Source: Hypomyces perniciosus
Lineage: Eukaryota; Ascomycota; Sordariomycetes; Hypocreales; Hypocreaceae
Reading direction: 5' to 3'
DNA: 64,000 bases
NCBI GenBank assembly: GCA_008477525.1
Contig: SPDT01000007.1
Span: 992,001-1,056,000 of the forward strand
Position numbers and translations under genes: made by a program. Numbering within the stretch: the first letter of the stretch is position 1; each line of letters begins with the position of its first letter. The notes beneath the pieces were generated by a model. The model saw nothing but the letters and a program-made list of their open reading frames with translations. It was not told the DNA's origin and made no database searches. Below, piece by piece: positions 1 through 10,149 of this stretch.

Positions 1-329
1 TGCATGAAGAGAGAGAGACGGTGCGAACCTAATAGATTTGTCGTGTCGCCGAGCATCCAGACGATCAGAAAAGGCATGCTCAACGCTTCGGCGCTCTTGG
101 CTCGGTAGTTGACGACCATCTGTGGAAGCTGTACAGGATGTTAGAGATACCATCTTTCGAGTTGAAGGGCGCACAAAAAACTCGTCGCTTGGTGATGGTA
201 GACACGTACTATGACACACATCCATGCTGCCATGCTGATACTTCCAAATATGCCTGAAATGACCTTGTGAAGAGGGAGATGTTTGGACGCCTCCTCCACC
301 ACCCCCATCACCATCGCGAGAGAAGTCAT
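1..329 (-). CDS. PQ-loop repeat membrane protein, 5' part (cut by window edge)
   Basis: Two exons are visible: 329-210 and 128 to about 29, separated by an 81-bp intron (129-209) with donor GTACGT, a CTAAC branch point and acceptor TACAG. Splicing at that acceptor, not at the CACAG nine bases further on, restores the family motif: the joined peptide reads ...WMCVI-LPQ-MVVNYRAKSAEALS. This Pro-Gln followed by the N-Y-x-x-K-S-A-E-x-L-S stretch and the F-L-I-V-W-M-L-G-D-T-T-N segment is typical of the vacuolar Ypq1/Rtc2-like (Stm1-related) family, which exports cationic amino acids from the vacuole. A further donor-like GT lies at 28-27, so exon 3 is outside the window. Family assignment is from recognised motifs; transport substrate is inferred. 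The start ATG at 329 gives a short N-terminus before the first membrane segment. Confidence 0.8.
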
Positions 330-1508
330 GGCGAAGAACCGACCAATCTAGCGCTGTCGAGTGGGATCGCAGAATACCTAGGGCAGATAAAGAGGCTCTC
401 AACAGAATATTGAGAGGAGGAGAAAGGGCGCGACGGAGGGCGGAATATTACTCGGTAGGTAGGGGAAGGAGAAGGAGACAGAGACGGGCCATGGAAGAGA
501 ATAGCAGAGAGAGACAGGCCACGAATGAATGGCAGGCTGCGGCTGGTCGGGGTGGTCTCACAAGATCATCGGGAACAGTCAGATGGGGGGATTTCTTCTT
601 ATCGCAAGACATACCCTTATCGCATCTTTGGCTGGCTGTCATCGGAGGTTGCGCGCACTCCTATTGGTCTCTTCCGACGTCGGCAAGCCAAAAATTTACA
701 CAATCTTGACGCTTCGGACGCATCTCGCTCGATCCAGCTGGTCGTAAACCCGGTCAAGCCCGTTTTATTAGCGGGGGAGCGGCAGCTTCCCGCTGTAACC
801 GCTTTCATTCGCGGATGCCACACTCTATCTTATGTAGTAGTTGTACTGATCTTACTGTGCACCCGAGCAGGTAGGGGTCCTGATTATAGCGCCCTGCACC
901 TTAATTTATTGCCCGTGCGACAGTGCAACAGTGCTATCGCCGTGAATTCCAGTAACCCGCACGGTGCGGTGCGCCTCGGCATCTCCTGAGTAATACTCGC
1001 AGTAACTCATCGGAATCGCTGGATGGCGCTGTTTAGTTGCTCACTGATCAGCATCAACAAAGACAAAGAGACGAGTGTCGGCTGACAGCCTAACAAGACA
1101 TTTCCCGTCATATTGCCCAAGACGACACACACGGTACCCACCACCTTTGGCGCCTCATTCACCATGATTCGCCCAGTTCCGTTCCTCTGGCAACATAGGC
1201 TTCCTGTTCTGTCGTGTCCTGTCACGCTCTCATGTCGCACATGGGGCTCAGCTCCCACCTGGGGCGTCGTGCCGCCATTTTGGCACTTCCGCGTAGCGTA
1301 TCAGATGGCGCGTATCAGCTGAGGTGGCGCTGGTTGGTGGATGGACGTCACAACAATAGCGTCACCGACCCGCCGGTGCATGTGAGCCTGAGCTCTGTTT
1401 GCTGAGCTCTGTTCCTCTTACTTTGGTAGTGGCACAACTGAGCACCGTCATTTACATACAACATACGGATACACTTTGTCTTACTTTCTTGCATTTATAG
1501 AGTGAATC
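330..1508. other. Intergenic region between divergent PQ-loop and S1/P1 nuclease genes
   Basis: This holds the promoters of both flanking genes, which point away from each other. Several open frames cross 410-990 but they have no recognisable protein features, skewed Arg/Ser composition and no intron logic. A purine-rich stretch (about 410-530) lies just upstream of the PQ-loop gene and could be its leader. No repeat or RNA gene seen. Confidence 0.5.
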
Positions 1509-2543
1509 ATGAAGGTCTCACGCAGCACAGTGGCCTTGGGCCTCGTATCTCTACCTGGCGTAGTTGCTTGGGGCGGTAGGTACCCCATACGATGATGGCA
1601 ATCATATGGCGGTGGCTGGTTAACATGATGATGCGCTTCACCCAGGTCTCGGACACATCACGACCGCCTACCTTGCGAGCCACTTCGTCTCCAACACCAC
1701 CGAAGCGTACCTAAAGCAGCTGTTGCGCAACGACCAGCCCGACTACCTTGCCAAGGTCGCCTCCTGGGCCGATTCCATCCGATACTCCAAATGGGCCCAG
1801 TTCACCAAGACGTTCCACTTCATCGACGCGCACGACAACCCGCCCGAGTCCTGCAACGTTGACTTCGAGCGCGACTGCAAAGAGACGGGATGTGTCATCA
1901 CAGCCTTGGCCAACTACACGGAGGAATCGCTCAATCCATCGCTGCCTGCGTGGCGCCGTGCCCAGGCCGCCAAGTTTGTGGTCCACTTCGTCGGTGACTT
2001 GCACCAACCGCTGCACAATGAGGACGTCGCTAGAGGCGGAAACGGTATTCATGTGCGGTGGGATGGCCGCGACTTCAATCTGCACCACGTCTGGGATAGC
2101 TCGATTGCCGAGAAATGGATTGGCGGACTGCGCGGAAAGCCCTATCCTTTGGCTGAGAAATGGGCGAAGGAGCTGGCTAAAGAGATTGAAGATGGCAAGT
2201 ATGCTGGGGAGAAGGAGGCTTGGTTGGGCCAGCTGGACTTCAACGACGCGCACAAGACGGCAATGGCCTGGTCGCGAGAATGCAACAGCCTGGTGTGTAC
2301 CCATGGTAAGTCGGTGAATCCTACGCCAATGTTTATGCTATAACTCACCGCTTTAAAGTCTTCCCAGAAGGTCCCAAGGCGATCGTCGGCCAGGAGCTGG
2401 GCGGCGAGTACTTCAAAAAAGCCGGGCCTGTGATTGAAAAACAGATTGCCCGCGCGGGATATAGAATGGCGGTTTGGCTGGACCGTATCGTCGAAGAGTA
2501 CCATACAAGGCTGGCCGCGGAGCAATTGACGGAAGAGCTATAG
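1509..2543 (+). CDS. Secreted S1/P1-type zinc nuclease
   Basis: Exons 1509-1575, 1646-2305 and 2359-2543 give 303 residues, the usual family size. The first 20 or so residues form a signal peptide ending ...GVVA, so the mature protein begins Trp-Gly, the Trp whose backbone binds zinc in nuclease P1. Other zinc ligands are visible: His in G-L-G-H, Asp in W-A-D-S-I-R, His in F-H-F-I-D-A, and the G-D-L-H-Q-P-L-H and H-H-V-W-D segments. The enzyme cleaves single-stranded DNA and RNA and removes 3'-phosphates; in fungi it scavenges nucleic acids outside the cell. Four Cys suitable for disulfides are present (CNVDFERDC; C..CVIT region; CNSLVC). Intron 1 is 70 bp and intron 2 is 53 bp; both have clean GT..AG borders and the phases agree. 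The stop codon falls in the first copy of an 8-bp tandem repeat. Confidence 0.95.
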
Positions 2544-2565
2544 AGCTATAGAGCTATAGAGCTAT
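2534..2565. repeat. 8-bp tandem repeat (AGAGCTAT x4) across the nuclease stop codon
   Basis: Four perfect copies in a row. The nuclease stop (TAG, 2541-2543) sits at the junction of copies one and two, so the last two codons of the gene belong to the repeat. Confidence 0.95.
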
Positions 2566-2705
2566 CATAGCAACATGTTTTGCCTCTTGCTAAACGAAGG
2601 CTTCGTATGTTTACCTATTGGATCTTCTCCTAGTAGAGGATGGAGCCGATTTGACAATGTTTCGAGTCAATACTTACACGGGGCACTTTGTTTCAAGGCA
2701 ACATA

Positions 2706-3130
2706 CTATAAAGACTGGACACAGTCCGCAGCACACAGGCTGGAAGCCAAGAGTCCACAAACTACCATGACGTCTTTCGCCAATGCGATGATTCCGGGAA
2801 TAAAAGTCCTCTCAGCTTGTCGCTCACAAGTTGCAGTCGCAGCATAAGTTTCAGTTCTTGTAGAGCTAGTTTCAGAGCTTGATGAAGTTTCTTGGGCAGT
2901 TTCATGCGTGCAAGCCCATCGGAAAACGGCATTAAGTGCGGCCTCTGCTGTTTTGCAAAAGCCACGGAATCCGGGATCTTGCTGTAAGAAACATGCTGCG
3001 ATCACTGCTATCCTCTGCTAGTACGGAGTACTACCTGCGTTTGCCGAGTTCTCCTACATGAATCTGATGAACCTGAGCGCACGCTTCTTCGGCACAGTAG
3101 GTCAGCCACAGGACGGTTGGTGGACTGTGT
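2706..3130 (-). pseudogene. Possible remnant of a small Cys-containing secreted/GPI-type protein
   Basis: On the minus strand, a segment reading T-Y-C-A-E-E-A-C-A-Q can be joined in phase (donor CTCAG/GTTCAT, acceptor TTCTTACAG) to Q-D-P-G-F-R-G-F-C-K-T-A-E-A-A-L-N, then W-A-C-T-H, a Ser/Thr-rich stretch, and a hydrophobic C-terminus. This order (Cys module, Ser/Thr stalk, hydrophobic tail) resembles small GPI-anchored fungal surface proteins such as CFEM proteins, but the Cys spacing does not match CFEM well. I find no start codon or signal peptide upstream, so it is either a decayed gene or a chance ORF. Confidence 0.25.
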
Positions 3131-3740
3131 GGCTGTGGGGGAAGAAACAATAACCCTACTTGGATGGAAGCGACGATAATACGCCGTCTGATCTGCTTCG
3201 AGATGTCTGAAATAAATTTAATCCACAGAGAATTAGCACTGAGCTCAATACAAGTCAGGTAGAGAGGCTGCACTTGAAATGCCGAGCAGTTATGTTGTCA
3301 TCTGAAGTCTGGAGCTCTTCGTGAAGGGGTCATGTTAGTAACCTACCTAGTACCTACCTAGTAGATAGGTAGGCAGTACTTCGTACTCCGTACATGCGGG
3401 GGCTTTAAGGTTGTGTACTCCGTACCTACCTTATCATCAAACTCAAATCACACTTACCTAAGCTGTCATCACCAATTCTTCTCTTCTTCGCCTCTACTGT
3501 TCCTCCAATTGCCCCAGCTTAAACGCCACGCCCGGATCGCTCAAACCGCCATTGCCTGATATCCTTGGACGATGCGTGTCTCGGGTCGTTGCATCACCTG
3601 TAGCCGAAACGTCTGGAGCCGACTGGCGCGCGCCTCTGATTGGCCAGCAACCCCCCTGCACGCATGCTGTTGAGACGCCTCGAGCCGCATACTGCCTCCT
3701 CCCGTACTTTTAACCTCCGACAAGTCAGGATCCGCCGTCC

Positions 3741-3800
3741 TCCACCATGTTCCACGATGCTCCACGATGCTCCACGATGCTCCACGATGCCCCCCAATGT
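3741..3800. repeat. 10-bp tandem repeat (TCCACGATGC)
   Basis: Four perfect copies at 3751-3790, flanked by one diverged copy on each side (TCCACCATGT at 3741 and CCCCCAATGT at 3791). Lies in non-coding DNA. Confidence 0.95.
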
Positions 3801-4594
3801 GCTCCATCCTAGATGGCACCTCTGCAGGCTTTGATCAGTAGTAGCCTGCAGACTAGGCAACTAGGTTGGATCTGTCGCCTGTTTCGAGTGCCACCTCTTC
3901 AGACATCGCGAGTGCGTTAGTCTGCAAAGGGTCAAATGCTGCCCGCCTGCCTCTACTCCATACTCTACACAAGACTCGTATCTGTTCCGTCCCAACACAG
4001 TTCTCCGGGCCTTTCAATATGGGGATCGATCAGGGGGACCCTCCTTGCTGCTGCTCTATGGGTTTGAAGCCACTGCGACCTTCTCCCTACTCGTAGCATC
4101 TCTAGCTACCTTGGTCATGATCTCCGGTTTGTGAGTTGTAACCTAACCTAACCTAACCCCGTGCCAGTAACAGCAGGTTTGGAAATCTTGGAACCGAATA
4201 CACACTTGAAGACAGTTGGAATCTATTGTTCGTCATTTGTTCCCGGAGTTAGATTTGCCACACCTCTGGTCCAAGGTCGTGCCGACTTGCCGATTTTGAT
4301 GTTTCGTCTCCTCGCTCTAGTTTGCATTGACGCCAAAGGCCTTGGCGTCTTGTGGTTATATCCACGGGCTCCTCCCCTCTTGTTTATCTTCCTCTTCTTC
4401 TTCTCCATCCTCACACGTTCCTTTCCCTCCGTTGTGACTTAGTGTGTCTTGTTTGCTTTCGTTCATTCCTTTCTTCGTGTGTCTGTGACACATCCTTTTA
4501 ACATTCATTCTCTCTTTTTTTGATCACTGGGCTGGTACCACTTTGCAATTTCTCGATTCTCGAGTCTTTCTCGCCCCTTCCACAAACAGCCAAA

Positions 4595-6436
4595 ATGCAA
4601 ATCAAGACTGTTCTGACTGCCCTGGTGGGTCTGGCAGTTCTCGCCGATGCTGCTACAGTCAGCCACCAAAGTCCATACTCTCGAACCCTGAGCCGACGGC
4701 AACGTAACAACAAGAAGCAGAATGGCGGCAACGGCCGCAATGGCGGTGGCAACGGTGGCAACGGCAATGGAAACAATGGAAACGGTAACAACGGCAACAA
4801 TGGCAACGGGAATAATGGCAACGGCAACAATGGCAACGGCGGTGGCGGTGGCAACCTAAACCTGCAGGCAGCCAACGTCCAGACCGGTTCCCAGCAAAAT
4901 GGAAACAACCCCGGGGCTGATGGCCAGTCCGCCTCTCAGACGTTCGTGAAACCGATCCCAGGGGCAGGGCATGGAAGCTGACAATGTGATAGTGATAATG
5001 CCAACTTTATCAACTTCTGCTCAGGCAAGACTCTCACCAACGGTCAGCAGGTTCGCACGGGCTCTTGCAACGGCATTCGTAAGAATCAAAACCCTGTCCA
5101 TTTTAGCCTACCCTGTTAACAATTTGCAGCCATGGGCAACATCCCTTCCTTCGACAATATGGTTTCTTCCGTCTTTGTGAACCCCCAGGACGGAGATAAT
5201 CTTCCCGCCAACCAAGATTTCAACATCCAGGTTCAGATGGCCAACTTCGCCCCTGGTACTTTCACCAACGCCACATCCACCTACTACTCTGCTCCTCAGG
5301 ACCTCAACGCCCAGGGTGTTATCATTGGACACACTCATGTCACCGTCCAAGACACTGGCAACAGCCTGAACCCCAAGCAGCCTTTGGACGCCAGGCAGTT
5401 CGCCTTCTTCAAGGGTATCAATGATGCTGGAAATGGTAATGGCTTGCTCTCTGCCACCGTCGCTGGCGGTCTTCCTGCTGGCAACTACCGTGTGTGCTCC
5501 ATGTCGTCTTCTGCCAACCACCAGCCCGTTCTGATGCCTGTCGCTCAGCGTGGTGCTCAGGATGACTGCGTTCGATTCACTGTTGGCGCTGCCAACGGTA
5601 ATGGTAACGGCAACAACGGCAACGGCAATGGGAACGCTAACAATGGCAACAATGGTAATGGAAATGGAGGCGGCAACGGTGGCAACAACAATGGCAACAA
5701 TGGCAACAATGGCCAGGGCAACCAGGATCCTGGAAACACAAATAACGCTCAGGAGGGCAACAATGGTCAAAACGGTCAAAACGGTCAGAATGGTCAGAAC
5801 GGCCAGAACGGTCAGAATGGCCAGAACGGACAAAACGGTCAGAATGGCCAGAATGGCCAGAATGGTCAAAACGGTCAGGAAGGTCAGAATGGTCAGAATG
5901 GTCAGAATGGTCAGAATGGTCAAAACGGTCAGGAAGGTCAGAACGGCCAGAACGGCCAGAATGGTCAGAATGGCCAGAACGGACAAAACGGTCAGAATGG
6001 CCAGAATGGCCAGAATGGTCAAAACGGTCAGGAAGGTCAGAACGGCCAGAATGGTCAAAACGGTCAGGAAGGTCAGAACGGCCAGAACGGTCAGAATGGT
6101 CAAAACGGTCAGAATGGTCAAAACGGTCAGAATGGTCAGAATGGCCAGAATGGTCAAAACGGTCAGGAAGGTCAGAACGGCCAGAACGGTCAGAATGGTC
6201 AAAACGGCCAGGAAGGTCAGAACGGCCAGAACGGACAAAATGGCCAGAACGGACAAAATGGTCAAAACGGACAGGAAGGCCAGCCTGGTAATAGCACCGC
6301 TGCTGCCACTGGCCCTAATAATGGCCAGAACGGTCAGCCTGGTAACAGCACCGCTCCCGCTACTGGCCCTAATGATGGTAAGAAGCAGAGACACGGAAAG
6401 GGCAAAGGAAAGGGCAAGAAGAGCCACGGCAACTAG
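4595..6436 (+). CDS. Secreted protein with conserved globular domain and long Gly-Gln-Asn repeat tail
   Basis: Exons 4595-4941, 4993-5078 and 5130-6436 give 579 residues; both introns are exactly 51 bp. The first intron is shown by an in-frame stop at 4979 and by the splice that joins S-A-S-Q-T to D-N-A-N-F-I-N-F-C. Order: signal peptide (1-20, ending A-D-A-A), a dibasic S-R-R site, a Gly/Asn-rich linker, then a conserved domain of about 180 residues (F-I-N-F-C-x-G-K-T-L-T-N-G to D-D-C-V-R-F-T-V-G), a second Gly/Asn linker, 59 uninterrupted Gly-X-Y triplets, and a Lys/His-rich C-terminus. The conserved domain is widespread in Sordariomycetes, where homologues are often mislabelled 'ribosomal protein S17'; nothing here is ribosomal. 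Export is clear; a cell-wall or adhesion role is inferred from architecture only. Confidence 0.93.
5756..6286 (+). repeat. 9-bp coding tandem array, 59 Gly-X-Y triplets
   Basis: Every third residue is Gly without a break over 177 residues. The triplets are GQN except for one GNN at the start, seven GQE, and one GQP at the end. Synonymous bases vary (GGT/GGC/GGA, AAT/AAC, CAG/CAA), and longer blocks of about 36-100 bp recur, which shows repeated internal duplication. Confidence 0.97.
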
Positions 6437-7785
6437 ACGGGCTTCATGAGCACAGCACTATCACCAAGGAGGCGCCTTGCTCTTAACAGTGTTGTGGCAC
6501 CGGCGGTCACAATTACTAATAACAAGAGCAGGGCCCTTTACATCAATGGCAAACTCCTTTACCTTTCACGGCGAAGGCCTGTTTTTATCTGGGTGGGCTT
6601 GTGACATTTAACAGAAGCTCTCTCAGAAGTGTCTGGCCAACGTCTCAAGGCATCTGGCTGCCAAATGTTAGCTCCCGGCGTGTCTTTTTTTTTGCAACTT
6701 TTCATCATCAGAGTCATTTATTTAGAGAGCCGTTTGAGGATCGTTTAGCTACACCACCTTTCTCATGCGGGAATAGGATGGGTTTTTTTTCTTTGTTGGC
6801 AAATTGTAGTTTATTTGGAGTACCAGAAACAACATGTGTACAGTATGAGCTGAAAATTTACTCTTGTAATATTGCATTGTGTTCCACTGGCCATCTAAAT
6901 GCTGAAAGTCTGCTGAGACTCGAATGATGCGGATTGACCAGCATTCCATCATTCGGACACGCCCTTTCCCTCTTGGCCTCGTCGTCATAATCTCGGAAAA
7001 TATGCCAGAAAAGACAATTTGCCATTGTTTCTTTTCAGGACAGGCCCGTAGCATGAACTTTTGGAATGCATTTTGGGGCGAAACTTCCGATGTGACTTGG
7101 TGGTTTCAGGATGCGGTGCCAAGGGGCTTGCCGGTCTCAACGTCGTCGCAGGACGGAGACTATTATTATATGGAGAAAAAGACGGCGAAAAAGGAGTAAC
7201 AAGCCGATGCCTATAGTTTTTAGTGTAGACGTACTTCGTATCAGTAAATCATTTTGTCATGTGGGTGGTTGGATGATACTGTCATGCATTGGAAATAAGA
7301 GATGTGAGAGATGCGGGCAGTATAGGCCCAGCGCAATTGTCTTACATGTTTTGAAATACACGGAGTTCTATCTTCCATGATCCACTGTGTGAGTATGGAA
7401 AGCTCTCACTCATGAAGCCCAAGGGGTAGATCATGAGCATGTGGCTGCAGCCTTTGCAGCTATGAGAGACCATCTCATGCACCAGCCGTGATGGATATCA
7501 ACAATAATGGAGAAATAGGCATTGAAATCAACGCTATAATAGACCTCGTAAATGGTGTGTACCCAAGATAGCCACCATGTCCAGCCAATATTTCGGCTTT
7601 GGATCATAAAAAATCACATCTACGCCCCAAGATGTTGCCCACCGATAACGCCGATACTCCATGTACTACCAGACCTCGCACAGCGGGCCATATGTTCAAC
7701 ACTCTTCAAAATTCTCAAGCATGCATCATCGCTCTCGATGTTGTGATGTGGTCCCTCGCTCATCCCTCATCAAGGCAAAAGAGAT
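6437..7785. other. Intergenic region, 3' ends of the convergent repeat-protein and small secreted protein genes
   Basis: Both flanking genes end here, so it contains two 3' UTRs. AT-richer than the genes. I see no coding sequence, RNA gene or long repeat. Confidence 0.5.
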
Positions 7786-8076
7786 TTATTGACTTGGGGA
7801 CTTCGCTCGCCTGACGCTGTGAATAAGAGTCAGCATTCCCTTCTTTCACAAAGCAGAACATGGGTAATAAAATGATATGAAATATCACAGTGAGGCATGA
7901 AGAAAGAGAGAAAGAGAAAGCACATACCCACAACCCTGTGGCGTGACGACACCAAAGTAGCAGTCTCCCAACGTCTTTTCGACAATTTGGTCATCGTAAA
8001 CGGGTGTGATGACGATACCCGCGCTGACGAGCGACACGGTAGTCGAAAGAAGAGCAATAACGAATGTAGTCTTCAT
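7786..8076 (-). CDS. Small secreted protein, 59 residues
   Basis: Exons 8076-7928 and 7816-7786, with a 111-bp intron (donor GTATGT, acceptor TTCACAG). The product starts with a good signal peptide (M-K-T-T-F-V-I-A-L-L-S-T-T-V-S-L-V-S-A) and has a mature part of about 40 residues with two Cys (in D-C-Y-F-G and Q-G-C-G), ending V-R-R-A-K-S-P-S-Q. I do not recognise the family. A size like this with a signal peptide and a Cys pair fits the loose class of small secreted proteins or effectors, but a function cannot be given. The splice acceptor decides the C-terminus, so the last ten residues are less certain than the first fifty. Confidence 0.55.
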
Positions 8077-9012
8077 TTTTGGACCCTGGCTAATCTCCCT
8101 GGCCTCCCAAAGGGTGTGTGTGTATGGAAGAAGAGTGGGTGACGATAAGTCACAGCGACCGTCCAGCAGGTTGAATGTACAGATAAAACCACAATCAATA
8201 TGGTAAAAGTAAAGCAGGAAGAAGAAAAAAAAGAGGGAGAGAACGAGGAGAAAGGCAAGGCGCTTAATTGTTTGGATAGCAGGCCCCTGAAGTCTGTATG
8301 GTACTTGTGTCATGGCAGTTTCAGGAATTTACAAGCTGTCCAATGAGGTGTTGAGGATGTGGTTAAGCGCTCTGGGCAGCGGTTAAAGAAGTGGTATTGC
8401 AGCAAATGCGCCAAAAATAGAACTTGCGTGAGACATCACATGTTTTGTATTCAACTGTGATTATGACGCTGAGAAGGGAAGAAAAATGATAAATAGAAGG
8501 CGACATCTTTGTCGTTTGGATATTGGAAGGGTTGTACTGCGTGGAAGTGGGCATGTTTCAAGTGTTCCGGTGATGGCCCATCATTAACGTCTTACGCGCA
8601 CATCTCCTGTCTAACCATCTATGAGCCGATGTTGTATTGAGCTTGAACTGGAGTCTTGGGGTGTTGCTGTCAATGATATTAAGCGACTTTGACTCAACCT
8701 GCCGGTCCGCAAACCAACGAGCACTTGGTCACATAAATCATCAGCAAGCTCACGCATTGTTGTCTCTGAGCTGTGCCTCCTCCTCCGTCTTCTTCGCTTC
8801 ATATAATCGCCTTCTGTCATTCCAAATTATATCATGTATATTTCGTACACGGATAGTACAACGGCGTCCGCCCGGGTCCCTGTACTGGAGCTGAGGAGAT
8901 GATCCCCCGGCCACGGCATTATTCACTACCCATCTCTTCGCAGCTGACGTGAATGTCTGCCCTCTCAACCGCTCCACCGCATTATTGTATTCAAAGCCTC
9001 GTCTGCAATCGC
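8077..9012. other. Intergenic region upstream of the small secreted protein gene
   Basis: Contains the promoter of the small secreted protein gene and the 3' UTR of the Asterix gene. Only short, non-conserved open frames. The 8840-8890 stretch has one TCGTACACGGATAGTAC-like word. Confidence 0.45.
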
Positions 9013-9692
9013 TTAGGACAGTTTCGCCGCAGCAGGCGCCTCGGTACGAGTACCAGGAGGGGGAATAAACATCGGCAAGTACGTAACCAGTAGAGACATG
9101 ACTGTAGTAACCATGGTTAGTACCTTGCCTCACTCTCGCTCTCGCTACTATTAAATACCCAAGACAGCGGGTATATGGGGGAAGGAAACGGGAAAAAGAC
9201 TTGCCTGCCATGCCAACAGAAAAGTATCCCGGCGTGCTGTTGCTCTTCCTGCTCTCCTCGCTCTCGCCTAGCCACGTCTGGATAGAATACACGACCGCAG
9301 CCCTGTTAGAAAACGCCATGATATCAGCCAATTGTCTCCCAATTCGCAATCTCTGTCCTGTGGCATCACGGGTGTGCGCCGCGCCTAGCTCCTCAACTCC
9401 GCAATTCCGCATCGCAGTGGTTTTCACGCAAACGCGCGCGCGCACACACTCTCTCTAGAGGACGTACCATCCGATAAACTTATTCCGCATAAACATCGCC
9501 ACCATAGGCAGTGACGACGACAGCGTCGATGAGAAATCCGCCGGGTCGCCTTTGGCGGAGGGCTCTTGGTACGGCACGACTGTTCGCCACGATCAGCATC
9601 AGATAACCGTGTCGCATAATGCGTAATGAGGGCGGATAAAGGCACTTACTGAGGTCTAGCCGTCGCATGTCCTTGTTATTGTTGGGCGCCAT
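9013..9692 (-). CDS. ER membrane protein Asterix (WDR83OS/UPF0139 family)
   Basis: Four exons (9692-9650, 9579-9468, 9302-9205, 9101-9013) give 113 residues, the family's normal size. Recognisable blocks are M-A-P-N-N-N-K-D at the start, V-P-Y-Q-E-P, L-P-M-V-A-M-F-M-R-N-K-F-I-G-W, the S-I-Q-T-W-L-G-E-S block, P-G-Y-F-S-V-G-M and the final L-V-T-Y-L-P-M-F-I-P-P-P. There are about three membrane segments. In animals Asterix pairs with CCDC47 in the PAT complex, which shields polar membrane segments of multipass proteins in the ER; the fungal role is inferred from that. Intron 3 (9102-9204) starts with GC instead of GT (G/GCAAGT), the recognised GC-AG minor form, and only this splice recovers the conserved G-M-A-V-M-S-L-L. 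Confidence 0.93.
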
Positions 9693-10149
9693 GGCTACTG
9701 TGGGATTGGGGAGGGCAATGGAGATGGGAGAGTACAGATCGATGTTCTTGCGCGGATGTTGCGATGTTGCGATGTTGCGAGTTGGGGATTGGGTTCGAGA
9801 ATGGGCCTTATTTGGATTAGCGCATTGTGGGTTAGTGCTGTGTCCACTTCGCTCCAGAATATCATAGATACAATAAGATAATCTTGGAAGATAAAATATT
9901 GCACTTCAATTTCTCCCTCCCAATTATTGAGTTGAGTACACTTTTGAGCTATGCTGTAGCTTCATCCTGCCAGTCAAGTTGTTCCCGCAACTTGTCATCA
10001 TAGCCCATCATTAAAACAATATCGTACAACAAAAAACCCCTATGATCATACAAAAACAACAGCAAAAGGTCGCAGAGATGATCGCCGTCCCAAGTCAACG
10101 CCAGAAAGTAGAGAGCACTTTTGTCCATCGCTAACCTTTGTCCGTTTTG
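9693..10149. other. Promoter of the Asterix gene and 3' UTR of the 889-residue gene
   Basis: Tandem minus-strand genes. A GCGATGTT triplication lies at about 9757-9780 (TGTTGCGATGTTGCGATGTTGCGAG). Nothing else seen. Confidence 0.45.

Larger units (their letters stand above)
2566..4594. other. Intergenic region before the Gly-Gln-Asn repeat protein gene
   Basis: No confident gene. A weak Cys-containing candidate on the minus strand at 2706-3130 is listed separately. The region also holds a 10-bp tandem repeat, short palindromes of the GTACTCCGTAC type near 3020, 3376 and 3412, a CCTAA triplet repeat at 4142-4158, and a pyrimidine-rich leader with a TTATAT box at 4354 upstream of the next gene. 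Confidence 0.5.

Noticed and set aside
410..989. Overlapping open frames upstream of the PQ-loop gene
   Set aside because: No protein-like composition or conserved motif; purine-rich leader explains the lack of stops.
1711..2304. 197-residue minus-strand open frame
   Set aside because: Antisense of the S1/P1 nuclease, whose zinc ligands confirm the plus strand.
4142..4158. CCTAA repeats as telomere sequence
   Set aside because: Only three 5-bp units, not the TTAGGG hexamer of moulds, and deep inside a gene-containing region.
5756..6286. CRISPR-like regular repeat
   Set aside because: No spacers; the repeat is coding and the organism is a fungus.
5108..6427. 439-residue hydrophobic open frame on the minus strand
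   Set aside because: It is the antisense of the Gly-Gln-Asn repeat; its Leu/Thr/Val repeats simply mirror the 9-bp array, and the plus-strand protein is conserved.
5550..6449. 299-residue plus-strand frame rich in Met-Val-Arg
   Set aside because: Shifted reading of the same 9-bp repeat.
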